A stretch of 42,002 bases of DNA, from NCBI GenBank assembly GCA_016873275.1, contig VGXO01000023.1, positions 1 to 42,002 on the forward strand. Reading direction: 5' to 3'. The notes beneath the pieces were generated by a model. It was not told where the DNA came from. It saw only the letters and a list, made by a program, of their open reading frames with translations, and did no database searches. Below, piece after piece: positions 32,891 through 40,073 of this stretch (positions are counted from its first letter, which is position 1; each line of letters opens with the position of its first letter). Made by a program: the position numbers and the translations under genes. Source of the stretch: Phycisphaerae bacterium (GTDB taxonomy: Bacteria > Planctomycetota > Phycisphaerae > Phycisphaerales > SM1A02).

Positions 32891-33937
32891 ATGCCCGTCC
32901 GCGCCTACGCCGCCCAGTCACCCACCTCGCCGCTCGCGCCGCATCCGATCGAGCGCCGCACGCCGCTCGCGACCGACGTCGAGATCGACATCCTCTACTG
33001 CGGCGTCTGCCACTCCGACCTCCACTTTGCGCGGAACGAGTGGGGCTTCACGCAGTACCCGGTCGTGCCGGGGCACGAGATCCTCGGTCGCGTCGCCAAG
33101 GTCGGCGCGAAGGTCGGTCGCTTCAAGGTCGGCGACCTCGCGGCGGTCGGCTGCATGGTCGACTCCTGCCGCACGTGCGGCTCGTGCCGGCAGGGACTCG
33201 AGCAGTTCTGCGCGACCGGCGCGACCTTCACCTACAACGGCGAGGACAAGCACCTCGGCGGACTCACCTACGGCGGGTACTCGGAGCGGGTGGTCGTCGA
33301 CGAGGCGTTCACGCTGCGGGTTCCCGGCAACCTCGATCCCGCCGCGGCGGCACCCCTCCTCTGCGCGGGCATCACCACCTGGTCGCCGCTCCGCCACTGG
33401 AAGGCGGGACCGGGCAGGAAGGTCGGCATCAACGGGCTGGGCGGGCTCGGTCACATGGGCGTCAAGTTCGCCCGGGCGCTCGGTGCGCAGGTCGTCCTCC
33501 TCACGACCTCGCCCTCGAAGGTCGCCGACGGGATCCGCCTCGGGGCGCACGAGGTGGTGCTCTCGAAGGATCCCGACGCGATGGCGAAGCACGCGATGTC
33601 CTTCGACCTGATCGTGGACACGGTCTCCGCGGACCACTCGCTCGATGCGCTGATGGCGCTGCTGCGGCTCGACGGCGTCATGTGCATGGTCGGCGTGCCG
33701 CCGACGCCGCAGCAGCTCGCCGCGATGAGCGTGATCATGCCCCGCCGGATCCTCACCGGCTCCCTGATCGGCGGCATCCGCGAGACGCAGGAGATGCTCG
33801 ACTTCTGCGGGACGCACGGCATCGCCTGCGACGTCGAGAAGATCCGGATGGACCAGATCAACGACGCCTACGAGCGGATGCTGAGGAGCGACGTCAGGTA
33901 CCGGTTCGTGATCGACATGGCGTCGCTCGGGAAGTGA
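32891..33937 (+). CDS. Zinc-dependent alcohol dehydrogenase (YahK/cinnamyl-type)
   Basis: A 348-residue medium-chain dehydrogenase/reductase. Catalytic zinc ligands are in CGVCHSDLH (C40) and PGHEILG (H62-E63). A cluster of cysteines (SCRTCGSCRQGLEQFC) binds the structural zinc. The Rossmann motif is GINGLGGLGHMGVKFARALG, and the C-terminus VRYRFVIDMASL is typical of the NADP(H)-preferring YahK/CAD group, which reduces a wide range of aldehydes. Length and all zinc residues are normal. Short repeats and a palindrome lie upstream, suggesting regulated expression. The physiological substrate is not known. Confidence 0.92.
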   Translation: MPVRAYAAQSPTSPLAPHPIERRTPLATDVEIDILYCGVCHSDLHFARNEWGFTQYPVVPGHEILGRVAKVGAKVGRFKVGDLAAVGCMVDSCRTCGSCRQGLEQFCATGATFTYNGEDKHLGGLTYGGYSERVVVDEAFTLRVPGNLDPAAAAPLLCAGITTWSPLRHWKAGPGRKVGINGLGGLGHMGVKFARALGAQVVLLTTSPSKVADGIRLGAHEVVLSKDPDAMAKHAMSFDLIVDTVSADHSLDALMALLRLDGVMCMVGVPPTPQQLAAMSVIMPRRILTGSLIGGIRETQEMLDFCGTHGIACDVEKIRMDQINDAYERMLRSDVRYRFVIDMASLGK

Positions 33938-34034
33938 CCGCGCCGCGGGACTTCGGCGTGATTCCAGCGGGACTCCGGCGGGACTCCGGAGTCATCACCG
34001 CGCGGCTTCGGCACCATCCAGCATCAAGCGGCGA

Positions 34035-34060
34035 CGCCGCCCCCGCGAGGGAGGGCGGCG
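34035..34060. terminator. Possible bidirectional terminator hairpin
   Basis: CGCCGCCC and GGGCGGCG form an 8-bp stem with a 10-base loop between two convergent genes. No T-tract. A perfect 12-bp palindrome, GACTCCGGAGTC, lies at 33982-33993. Confidence 0.45.
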
Positions 34061-34132
34061 CCGGGGTCGCACACGCGAGTCGTCGCGGGATGAGCTCCGC
34101 CGGATGGCGGCATCCGCGGGCAGTCGATCCGC

Positions 34133-34720
34133 TCAGTTCGGCGAGAAGGGCAACGCCGACTTGTGCACGCAGAGGCGGAGGTTGCCCTCCTTGTCGCGGC
34201 GGAAGACGAAGGTCTTGTCGACCATGATCTCGGTGCCATCGGGACCGGTCAGGTAGACGTTGCCCATCGTGATGGCGATGTCGCCATGGATCTGGATCCC
34301 GTTCTCGGCGGCGTTGTTGTTGTAGCGGACCTTCGTCCAGCCCTTCAGCGCGAAGCCGGTGTCCTCGGGGAAGCTCGGGTTCCCGCCGACGAAGTAGGCG
34401 AGGGCTCCCTCGCGGGTCGGGCGGAAGGTGCGGGGACCGAACGCGAGCGTCGGCTTGAAGAACACCTTGCCCTCGGCGTAGTCGTAGAGGGCGTCGATCA
34501 TCGTGGCGGCCTCGGCGCTGGCGTCGCCGCCCTTCGCGTGGGTCTGCGCGACCCGCACGAGACCGTCGCACCACGCCTGCTGCGCGGCGTTGACCTGCGC
34601 CTCCGTGATGGGTCCACGGGGCTTCGCCGACTGGGGAAGGAGACCGAAGCCGACCGCTCCGAGGACCGCAGCGGCGAGCAGGAGCATCGTGAGACGACGA
34701 GCGCGGGGACCGTGGACCAT
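34133..34720 (-). CDS. Small exported protein, SnoaL/NTF2-like
   Basis: A 195-residue protein with an N-terminal signal anchor (about residues 8-28, RLTMLLLAAAVLGAVGFGLL) and a periplasmic domain. The pattern ITEAQVNAAQQAWCDGLVRVAQ, AATMIDALYDYAEGKVFFKP, AYFVGGNPSFPEDTGFALKGW and the final beta strands (AITMGNVYLTGPDG, KTFVFRRDKEGNLRLCVHKSALPF) fits an NTF2/SnoaL-like cone fold. Relatives are sometimes annotated as phosphoribosyl-AMP cyclohydrolase in databases; nothing here supports that activity. ATG 34720 has GGAG about ten bases upstream; ATG 34687 is an alternative. Confidence 0.72.
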   Translation of the reverse strand: MVHGPRARRLTMLLLAAAVLGAVGFGLLPQSAKPRGPITEAQVNAAQQAWCDGLVRVAQTHAKGGDASAEAATMIDALYDYAEGKVFFKPTLAFGPRTFRPTREGALAYFVGGNPSFPEDTGFALKGWTKVRYNNNAAENGIQIHGDIAITMGNVYLTGPDGTEIMVDKTFVFRRDKEGNLRLCVHKSALPFSPN

Positions 34721-34825
34721 GGCGGCACTCTCCGAGTGAGGTGGTGGGGCGGAAGGATCGGTGGACGGTCTCGGCGAAACTTCCGAGAGGACCTTCCGCC
34801 GATACCTACCGCCGTTGCGGTCGGG

Positions 34826-34831
34826 AGTCTA
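34826..34831 (-). promoter_or_regulatory. Candidate -10 box for the small exported protein
   Basis: TAGACT on the minus strand would start a leader of about 100 bases before ATG 34720. It lies just outside the repeat block that begins at 34888. Confidence 0.35.
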
Positions 34832-34887
34832 CCGACCTGATGTCGTTGTTTGGCGGTCGTGCGGTCGTGCAGTCGGACGTGCAGTCG

Positions 34888-35240
34888 TGGACAGGCAAGG
34901 ACCCATGACGGCTGCCTTCCGTCGTCAAGGGACTTCGATTCGGTGGACGTGGACCCGGTGGACCCAGTGGACCCAGTGGACAGGTGGGTAGGCGAAGCGC
35001 GACTCGACTCGCGGACTTCCAGACTTGTCCAGTCTTGTCCAGTCTTGGACAGGCATGTCCAGTCTTGGACAGGCAAGGACCCACGACGGCTGCCTTCCGT
35101 CGTCAAGGGACTTCGATTCGGTGGACGTGGACCCGGTGGACCCAGTGGACCCAGTGGACAGGTGGGTAGGCGAAGCGCGACTCGACTCGCAGACTTCCAG
35201 TCTTGTTCCAGTCTCCAGTCATGTTCCAGTCTTGGACAGG
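34888..35240. repeat. Duplicated repeat block with TGTCCA palindromes
   Basis: A unit of about 133 bp at 34888-35020 is repeated at 35066-35198 (spacing 178) with about two mismatches. Inside each copy, the 9-mer GTGGACCCA is repeated in tandem three to four times. Between and after the copies, TGTCCA-GTCT-TGGACA inverted repeats occur at 35036-35051 and 35056-35071, and a variant is near 35225-35240. No protein family is recognisable in any frame across the block, and there are no terminal inverted repeats or transposase. The region 34740-34887 holds nothing else beyond the candidate promoter. Confidence 0.85.
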
Positions 35241-35592
35241 CAACGACCGGGGCAGTCGTGGACACACGGGCGCCTCCGCTCCTGCAGCACGTGGCGGCCC
35301 ACCCGTCGTCGCGCCGCCGGGATCTTCATCCGAGTCGTCGATCGCGCCCGCGCCCGCTCGAGGCACGAGACCGACCGTGCGGCACGTCGAATCCGGGTTC
35401 GCCGCCGTCCACTTCGCGCCGCAGCCGCGATCGCGTCCGACGGTCGTCAGGCTCGACGACGAGTCGCTGCTTGCCTTGCTCGACGAGGCAGGTCTCTCGG
35501 CGATGCTTCGCTGCATCGAAGGTCCGGCGCCGCGGTGCGAACTGCGGCTTCTCGCGGCGGACCAAGGACCCACCTCCGATTCGACGCGCTGA
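35203..35592 (+). CDS. Possible small hypothetical protein
   Basis: A 129-residue open frame that I do not recognise. The first 15 residues come from the repeat block and are unlikely to be real; a later start, for example GTG near 35378, is more likely. The second half (VVRLDDESLLALLDEAGLSAMLRCIEG) has normal codon positions and amphipathic helices, so a short protein of about 70 residues is plausible. No ribosome binding site or promoter is convincing. An overlapping minus-strand frame is an alternative. Confidence 0.25.
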   Translation: MFQSPVMFQSWTGNDRGSRGHTGASAPAARGGPPVVAPPGSSSESSIAPAPARGTRPTVRHVESGFAAVHFAPQPRSRPTVVRLDDESLLALLDEAGLSAMLRCIEGPAPRCELRLLAADQGPTSDSTR

Positions 35593-35676
35593 CCCGGACT
35601 CCGTGCGGTCGCCGGTGACTCGACCGCGCGCCGATCAGAAGCCGGTCACGGCTCCGCGCCGTCCCACTCGGCGACG

Positions 35677-35706
35677 TTGCCGCCTGCCCGCGGCGCGCAT
35701 TACCAT
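35677..35706 (+). promoter_or_regulatory. Candidate promoter, leaderless lipoprotein gene
   Basis: TTGCCG (35677-35682) and TACCAT (35701-35706) are 18 bp apart. The -10 box ends eight bases before ATG 35715, and there is no ribosome binding site. Confidence 0.55.
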
Positions 35707-35714
35707 CCGCCCCC

Positions 35715-36956
35715 ATGCCCCGGACCATCCTCGCCGCCCTCCCCTCCCGCGCCCCGCGCCTCGCGACACTAGCCTGCCTTGCCTTGCTGCCGCTCGGCGG
35801 CTGCGCCTCGATGACCGCCAACCAGATCGAGGAGGAGCACGTCGCCTTCAACACCGCCGTCGCCGACGCGATGAACCGGCAGATGCTCCTCAACATCGTG
35901 CGGCTCTGGCGCGCGGAGTCCACGCAGTGGATGCAGGTGGCGTCCATCAACACCACCGCCGAGTACAGCGTGGGGATCGGCGGCGCGGCGTTCTTCAGGG
36001 ACGGTCAGACGACCGGCGACCTTTCCGGGCGCGGCGGATACTCCTACCGCCCCACGCTCACCTTCAACCCGCTCGAGGGCGAGCAGCTCGCCCGCGAGCT
36101 GATGTCGCCGGTGCAGGTCGAGAACATGGTCAACCTCGTCAGCGCCGGCTGGCCGGTGAGCTGGCTCCTCTTCCTCGTGGTGGACCGCTGCGAGGACCTC
36201 GAGTCCTTCGACGTCAGCGAGCACTTCGGGGTCATCGCGGGCGATCCGCGGTTCGGTCGCCTGCTCGAGATGTGCGACGACCTCGAGAGGCGGCAGCTGA
36301 TATCGCTCGTGCTCTCCCAGATCCCGGTGACGTGGAACGCGAAGCCGCTCGGTCCCGAGCAGGTGACCGCCGGGGCGATCTCCTCCGCCCGCGACGACAA
36401 CTGCCGCTTCATCCTGCGGGAGGATGGCGCGTACGACTACATGTCCGTCGAGGTCGCGCCGGTCTTCGTGATGTACCCGGGACTGGAGGATGACGAGGTC
36501 GGCAAGGAGTTCGTCTCGCTCATGCGGCTCGACCCCGGACCGAACTCCTACCGACTCGTCACCGTGGACTCGCCGATCATCGCCGACCTCACCGTCTCCG
36601 TGCAGACGCGGTCGATGCTCGCCATGCTGCGCTTCCTGAGCTACGGGGTCGCGGACTCGCTCGACCAGCCGCAGGTTCGACCGATGAGCCCGAGCGAGGT
36701 GTTCCGGTCCCTCACCGAGTCGGAGAGCCATGACCGCGTCGTCAAGAGCGCCGTCCGGAACTTCTTCCGGGTGAACCGGTCGACCTCCCGGCCGACCCGC
36801 GCGGCGGTCGAGGTCCTCCACGAGGGCTCGTGGTACTGGATCGCGGAAGACGACCTGCTCTCGAAGCAGCTCTTCTCGCTCATCCGCGACCTCTACGACC
36901 TGCAGGTGAAGTCGCAGTCGGGCGGTCGACCGATCCTCACGATCCCCGTCGGCTGA
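35715..36956 (+). CDS. Large lipoprotein of unknown function
   Basis: A 413-residue lipoprotein with lipobox LGGC (Cys about 32). The mature N-terminus has FNTAVADAMNRQMLLNIVRLWRAESTQWMQV, followed by a beta segment (AEYSVGIGGAAFF), a Gly-rich stretch and the motif YRPTLTFNPLEGEQLARELMSPVQVENM. The C-terminus ends LQVKSQSGGRPILTIPVG. These segments recur in uncharacterised Gram-negative lipoproteins that I recall as having an xLLNIVRLRY motif; no activity is assigned to them. It is probably attached to the outer membrane. The gene stands alone, with its own candidate promoter. Confidence 0.8.
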   Translation: MPRTILAALPSRAPRLATLACLALLPLGGCASMTANQIEEEHVAFNTAVADAMNRQMLLNIVRLWRAESTQWMQVASINTTAEYSVGIGGAAFFRDGQTTGDLSGRGGYSYRPTLTFNPLEGEQLARELMSPVQVENMVNLVSAGWPVSWLLFLVVDRCEDLESFDVSEHFGVIAGDPRFGRLLEMCDDLERRQLISLVLSQIPVTWNAKPLGPEQVTAGAISSARDDNCRFILREDGAYDYMSVEVAPVFVMYPGLEDDEVGKEFVSLMRLDPGPNSYRLVTVDSPIIADLTVSVQTRSMLAMLRFLSYGVADSLDQPQVRPMSPSEVFRSLTESESHDRVVKSAVRNFFRVNRSTSRPTRAAVEVLHEGSWYWIAEDDLLSKQLFSLIRDLYDLQVKSQSGGRPILTIPVG

Positions 36957-37003
36957 TCGGGGCGACGGGAGTCCTCGCGGCAAGGATGCCGGGCGGGACT
37001 CCT

Positions 37004-37024
37004 CGAGTCGGATCCATCGACTCG
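37004..37024. terminator. Hairpin between convergent genes
   Basis: CGAGTCG and CGACTCG form a 7-bp stem with a 7-base loop in the 130-base convergent gap. There is no T-tract, so its action as a terminator is uncertain. Confidence 0.35.
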
Positions 37025-37086
37025 GCGTACTTCCGCTCGCACCGCTCGCACTCGCCAATCCCTCATCGCTCGTCGCCCTTCCGTCG

Positions 37087-39690
37087 TCACGATCCCCACG
37101 CCGCGAGGAGCGTCGCGAGGTCGCTTCCGCCGACGAGCCCATCGGCGTCGAGGTCCGCGCTGCATCCGTCGCAGGATCCCCAGTCGGCAAGCAGCAACCC
37201 GAGGTCGGCGCCGCCCACCTCGCCGTCGCCGTTGAGGTCCGCGATCGGACCCTCGCAGGCGTCCGGCAGGAGGTTGCCGTTGCGGTCGGTCTCGCTCGCG
37301 GGAGCGACGACGATCGCGGTCGCCCTCGGCGCATCGATCGGATAGACGCGGAGCGTGCGCTCGACGTAGCCGTTCGCGACGACGTAGCCGTTGATCGACG
37401 CGCTCGAGACCGGCGAGGTCGCGACGACGCTGCGGTCGTCGCGGGCGAAGGCGATCGCCTGCACCCGCGCGGCAAAGCCGCTCCCCTGCACGTCCCAGCG
37501 ACCGAGCCATTCGCCGGTCGCGCTCACCCGGTGGATCGCGTCGAGGGCGCTCGCCGCGACGAGGATCGACCCGTCATGAAGCGGCAGGATCCCACGCAGC
37601 TCCGGCGCCATCGCCTGCATGTCGGCGAGGATCGTGCGGGTCCCCTGCGGCCACGCCAGCCGATGGACGAGCCCGCCTCCCGTCGAGACGAGCGCCTCGT
37701 GGGTGCCGTCCGCGAGCCTGCGGAAGGCGAGGTCGCGGGCGTCCCCCTCGGCGAACGCCGACGCGAAGGGCTCGACGCTCGCGCCGTCGGTCGAGAGGAG
37801 CACGATCCGTCCCGAGCCGAGCATCACCGCGAGTCGACCATCCGGCGCGACGGCGACCGAGCGCACCTCGCCCTCGAGCTCCGGACCCCACGGGCGTGCC
37901 GCCTGATCAAGCACCGGATCGAACGCCCACGCGCGGCTCCCCGACGCCGCGTAGAGGCGACCATCGGCGGCGAAGGCGAGGTCGAGGATCGGCGCGGTGC
38001 CGACGACCACCGTGCGCCGCAGCACGCCCGACCTCGGATCGAGCTCGCGGAGGAGCGCATCCGCCTCGCTTCCCACCCAGCGCGACTTCGAGCCGCGGAG
38101 CGCCTGGAAGTCGTCGATCCCGTCGCCGTCGCAGTCCTCGCAGGCGTCGATCCGGCCGTCGCGCGATCGGTCGAGCGTCATGTCCGCGTTGATCGCGTCG
38201 GAGTCGGCGACGCCGTCGCCATCGCAGTCCTCCTCGCAGGAGGCAAGGACGCCGTCGCCGTTTCGGTCGAGCGTCGGGTCCGCCTGCGCCTGGTCGTGGT
38301 CGGGCACGCCGTCCGAGTCGCAGTCCTGCTCGCAGGCGTCGGGTCGGAGGTCGCCGTCGGCATCGACGAGCTCGCCGGAGGCGATCTGCACCGGATCCGG
38401 CACGCCGTCCGAGTCGCAGTCCTGGCAGGCGTCCAGCACGCCGTCGAAGTTCTGGTCGAGCGAAGGATCGGCGGCGATCTCCTCGGCGTCGGGCAGCGCG
38501 TCGTCGTCGCAGTCGGAGTGGAGGCACTCCGCCGCGGCGAGCAGACCCACGATCGGCGCGACCGTGCCGCGGTGCAGGTAGAGGTCGATGTTCGCGCTCG
38601 CCCCGGACCGCACGTGGCAGTAGCTCATGATCGTGCCGCGCTGGACGACGCCGGAGGCGCAGCCGTCGATCCCGTAGTCGTGGGTATGCCACGTGCCGAG
38701 GTTGTGACCGAGCTCGTGGGCGACGACGTTGGGATCCCAGCTGCCCGGGCTGGTGCGCGATCCAGCGACGAAGCGACCGAACATGTAGCCGTTGACCGAG
38801 TAGCCGTAGTCGGGATTGCAGGCGGCGTTGAGCCACGCGACGCCGCCGTAGGGAAGGTTGCGCCGCCCGGTGAGCAGCGTGAAGAGGTCGCGCTCGATCG
38901 AGCCGCCCTCCGCGACCCAGTAGTCGCGGAAGGGTCCGAGCGGATCCGGCTCGTTGAAGAGATCCTCCGGCGAGGGCTGGAGGCGCAGGTAGGCGAGGAC
39001 GATTCCCGCGTCGCAGTCGCGTCGGTAGATCGAGGAGACCTCGCCGACGAGCGCCGCGACGTACTCGACGGCGGCGACCTCGCTCGGGAAGATCCGGAGG
39101 AACTCGTGGTCCGAGTCGACCGCGAGCTCGACGATCTTCCGCATGCCCGGCGGCACCGCGGCGAACCCGGCGACGGCGCCCTCGTCGCCCGGCGCCGGAG
39201 CGAGGCAGCGGCAGCGCTCGACCTCGGGATCGGCGGCGCCGGCGATGCGCACGAAGCTGCTCGGTCCGGCGCAGAGTCCCGCCGCAGCATCGTCGAGCCC
39301 ACGGAGACCGAAGAGCCCGCGGCCAGCGCCGAGGTCGATCATCGCCGCCACGCCGGTCGTGCCGACCGCGACGAAGGCACGCGAGCGATCGACTCCCTCG
39401 ACCACGCCCTCGAAGTGCGCGACGCCCTGCAGCGCCCGCGTGAGGTCCTCGTCGAGCGACCGCTTCATCGAGCCGACCTCCACGACCGCGTCCGGCGCGA
39501 CCACCGGGATCGGTCGCAAGGTCAGCGAGACCTCGCCGACGCCCGGCAGCAGGACTCGCGCGACGCCGCCGTGGGCGGTCACGCTCGAGAGCGCCGCGAC
39601 CGGATCGAGCGGGACCTCCGGGCGGGGCAGGCCCTTCGACGGGGGGAGCATCGCGACGCAGGCGAGGAGCACGCCGGGCAGGCTGGTCAT
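37087..39690 (-). CDS. Secreted metzincin metalloprotease with calcium repeats, propeller-like region and C-terminal dockerin-like pair
   Basis: An 867-residue exported protein. A signal peptide (about 1-20) and a prodomain-like region precede a zinc protease domain whose active site HELGHNLGTWH (residues 325-335) fits HExxHxxGxxH exactly; the Met-turn is GTIMSYCH. About five Asp-rich repeats of thrombospondin-type-3 style (DCDSDGVPDP, DCDGDGVADS) follow at about 385-500 and should bind calcium. Residues 510-790 form WD/NHL-like repeats (ILDLAFAADGRLYAAS; VRSVAVAPDGRLAVML). The C-terminus has two EF-hand modules, ADLNGDGEVGGADL and ADLDADGLVGGSDL. ATG 39690 lies eight bases after a TACCTT box. 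It resembles M12-type reprolysin-like proteases; the substrate is unknown. Confidence 0.88.
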   Translation of the reverse strand: MTSLPGVLLACVAMLPPSKGLPRPEVPLDPVAALSSVTAHGGVARVLLPGVGEVSLTLRPIPVVAPDAVVEVGSMKRSLDEDLTRALQGVAHFEGVVEGVDRSRAFVAVGTTGVAAMIDLGAGRGLFGLRGLDDAAAGLCAGPSSFVRIAGAADPEVERCRCLAPAPGDEGAVAGFAAVPPGMRKIVELAVDSDHEFLRIFPSEVAAVEYVAALVGEVSSIYRRDCDAGIVLAYLRLQPSPEDLFNEPDPLGPFRDYWVAEGGSIERDLFTLLTGRRNLPYGGVAWLNAACNPDYGYSVNGYMFGRFVAGSRTSPGSWDPNVVAHELGHNLGTWHTHDYGIDGCASGVVQRGTIMSYCHVRSGASANIDLYLHRGTVAPIVGLLAAAECLHSDCDDDALPDAEEIAADPSLDQNFDGVLDACQDCDSDGVPDPVQIASGELVDADGDLRPDACEQDCDSDGVPDHDQAQADPTLDRNGDGVLASCEEDCDGDGVADSDAINADMTLDRSRDGRIDACEDCDGDGIDDFQALRGSKSRWVGSEADALLRELDPRSGVLRRTVVVGTAPILDLAFAADGRLYAASGSRAWAFDPVLDQAARPWGPELEGEVRSVAVAPDGRLAVMLGSGRIVLLSTDGASVEPFASAFAEGDARDLAFRRLADGTHEALVSTGGGLVHRLAWPQGTRTILADMQAMAPELRGILPLHDGSILVAASALDAIHRVSATGEWLGRWDVQGSGFAARVQAIAFARDDRSVVATSPVSSASINGYVVANGYVERTLRVYPIDAPRATAIVVAPASETDRNGNLLPDACEGPIADLNGDGEVGGADLGLLLADWGSCDGCSADLDADGLVGGSDLATLLAAWGS

Positions 39691-39698
39691 GGTTCCTG

Positions 39699-39727
39699 AA
39701 GGTAGCCCCGCCTTGCTCGCCTCCCAA
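39699..39727 (-). promoter_or_regulatory. Candidate promoter of the metalloprotease gene, leaderless
   Basis: On the minus strand, TTGGGA and TACCTT are exactly 17 bp apart. The -10 box ends eight bases before ATG 39690. AGGAAC lies between, too close to act as a normal ribosome binding site if transcription starts at the ATG. Confidence 0.55.
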
Positions 39728-39905
39728 GCGGATCGGGCGAGGTTCGGTCGATCTTCGTCGAGCTCGCCATCTCGACCCATCGCCAACCGACCATCTCGCT
39801 TGCGGTCAGGAGGAACGCGCCGGAGACGAGTGCAGGTTCCGCCGCGAGCGACCGTTCCGCGAGCGCGGAGGCGGCTCGATCGCGCGGAGGTTCTCCCTGC
39901 GTGGA

Positions 39906-39978
39906 GTCCGTACGGACACTCTTCATGAGGGAGTTCTCCATGCGGGAGTTCCCCCTCCGACACTTCTCCATGAGGGAG
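39906..39978. repeat. Palindrome and short repeats between protease and agmatinase genes
   Basis: GTCCGTACGGAC (39906-39917) is a perfect 12-bp palindrome. Three copies of a TTCTCCATGAGGGAG-like unit follow at 39921-39933, 39934-39948 and 39963-39978. No gene is supported in 39728-40073. Confidence 0.6.
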
Positions 39979-40073
39979 CCTGATGAGGTCGCGGTCGAGG
40001 CGCTCTGCCGACTCCTCCCGTCTCCTCGCGCTCGACGCGCGATCGCGCGGAGATCGCGCGAAGATCGCGAGCC

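Noticed and set aside
34888-35240. CRISPR array
   Set aside because: There are only two long copies 178 bp apart, the inner repeats have no unique equal-length spacers, and no cas gene is present.
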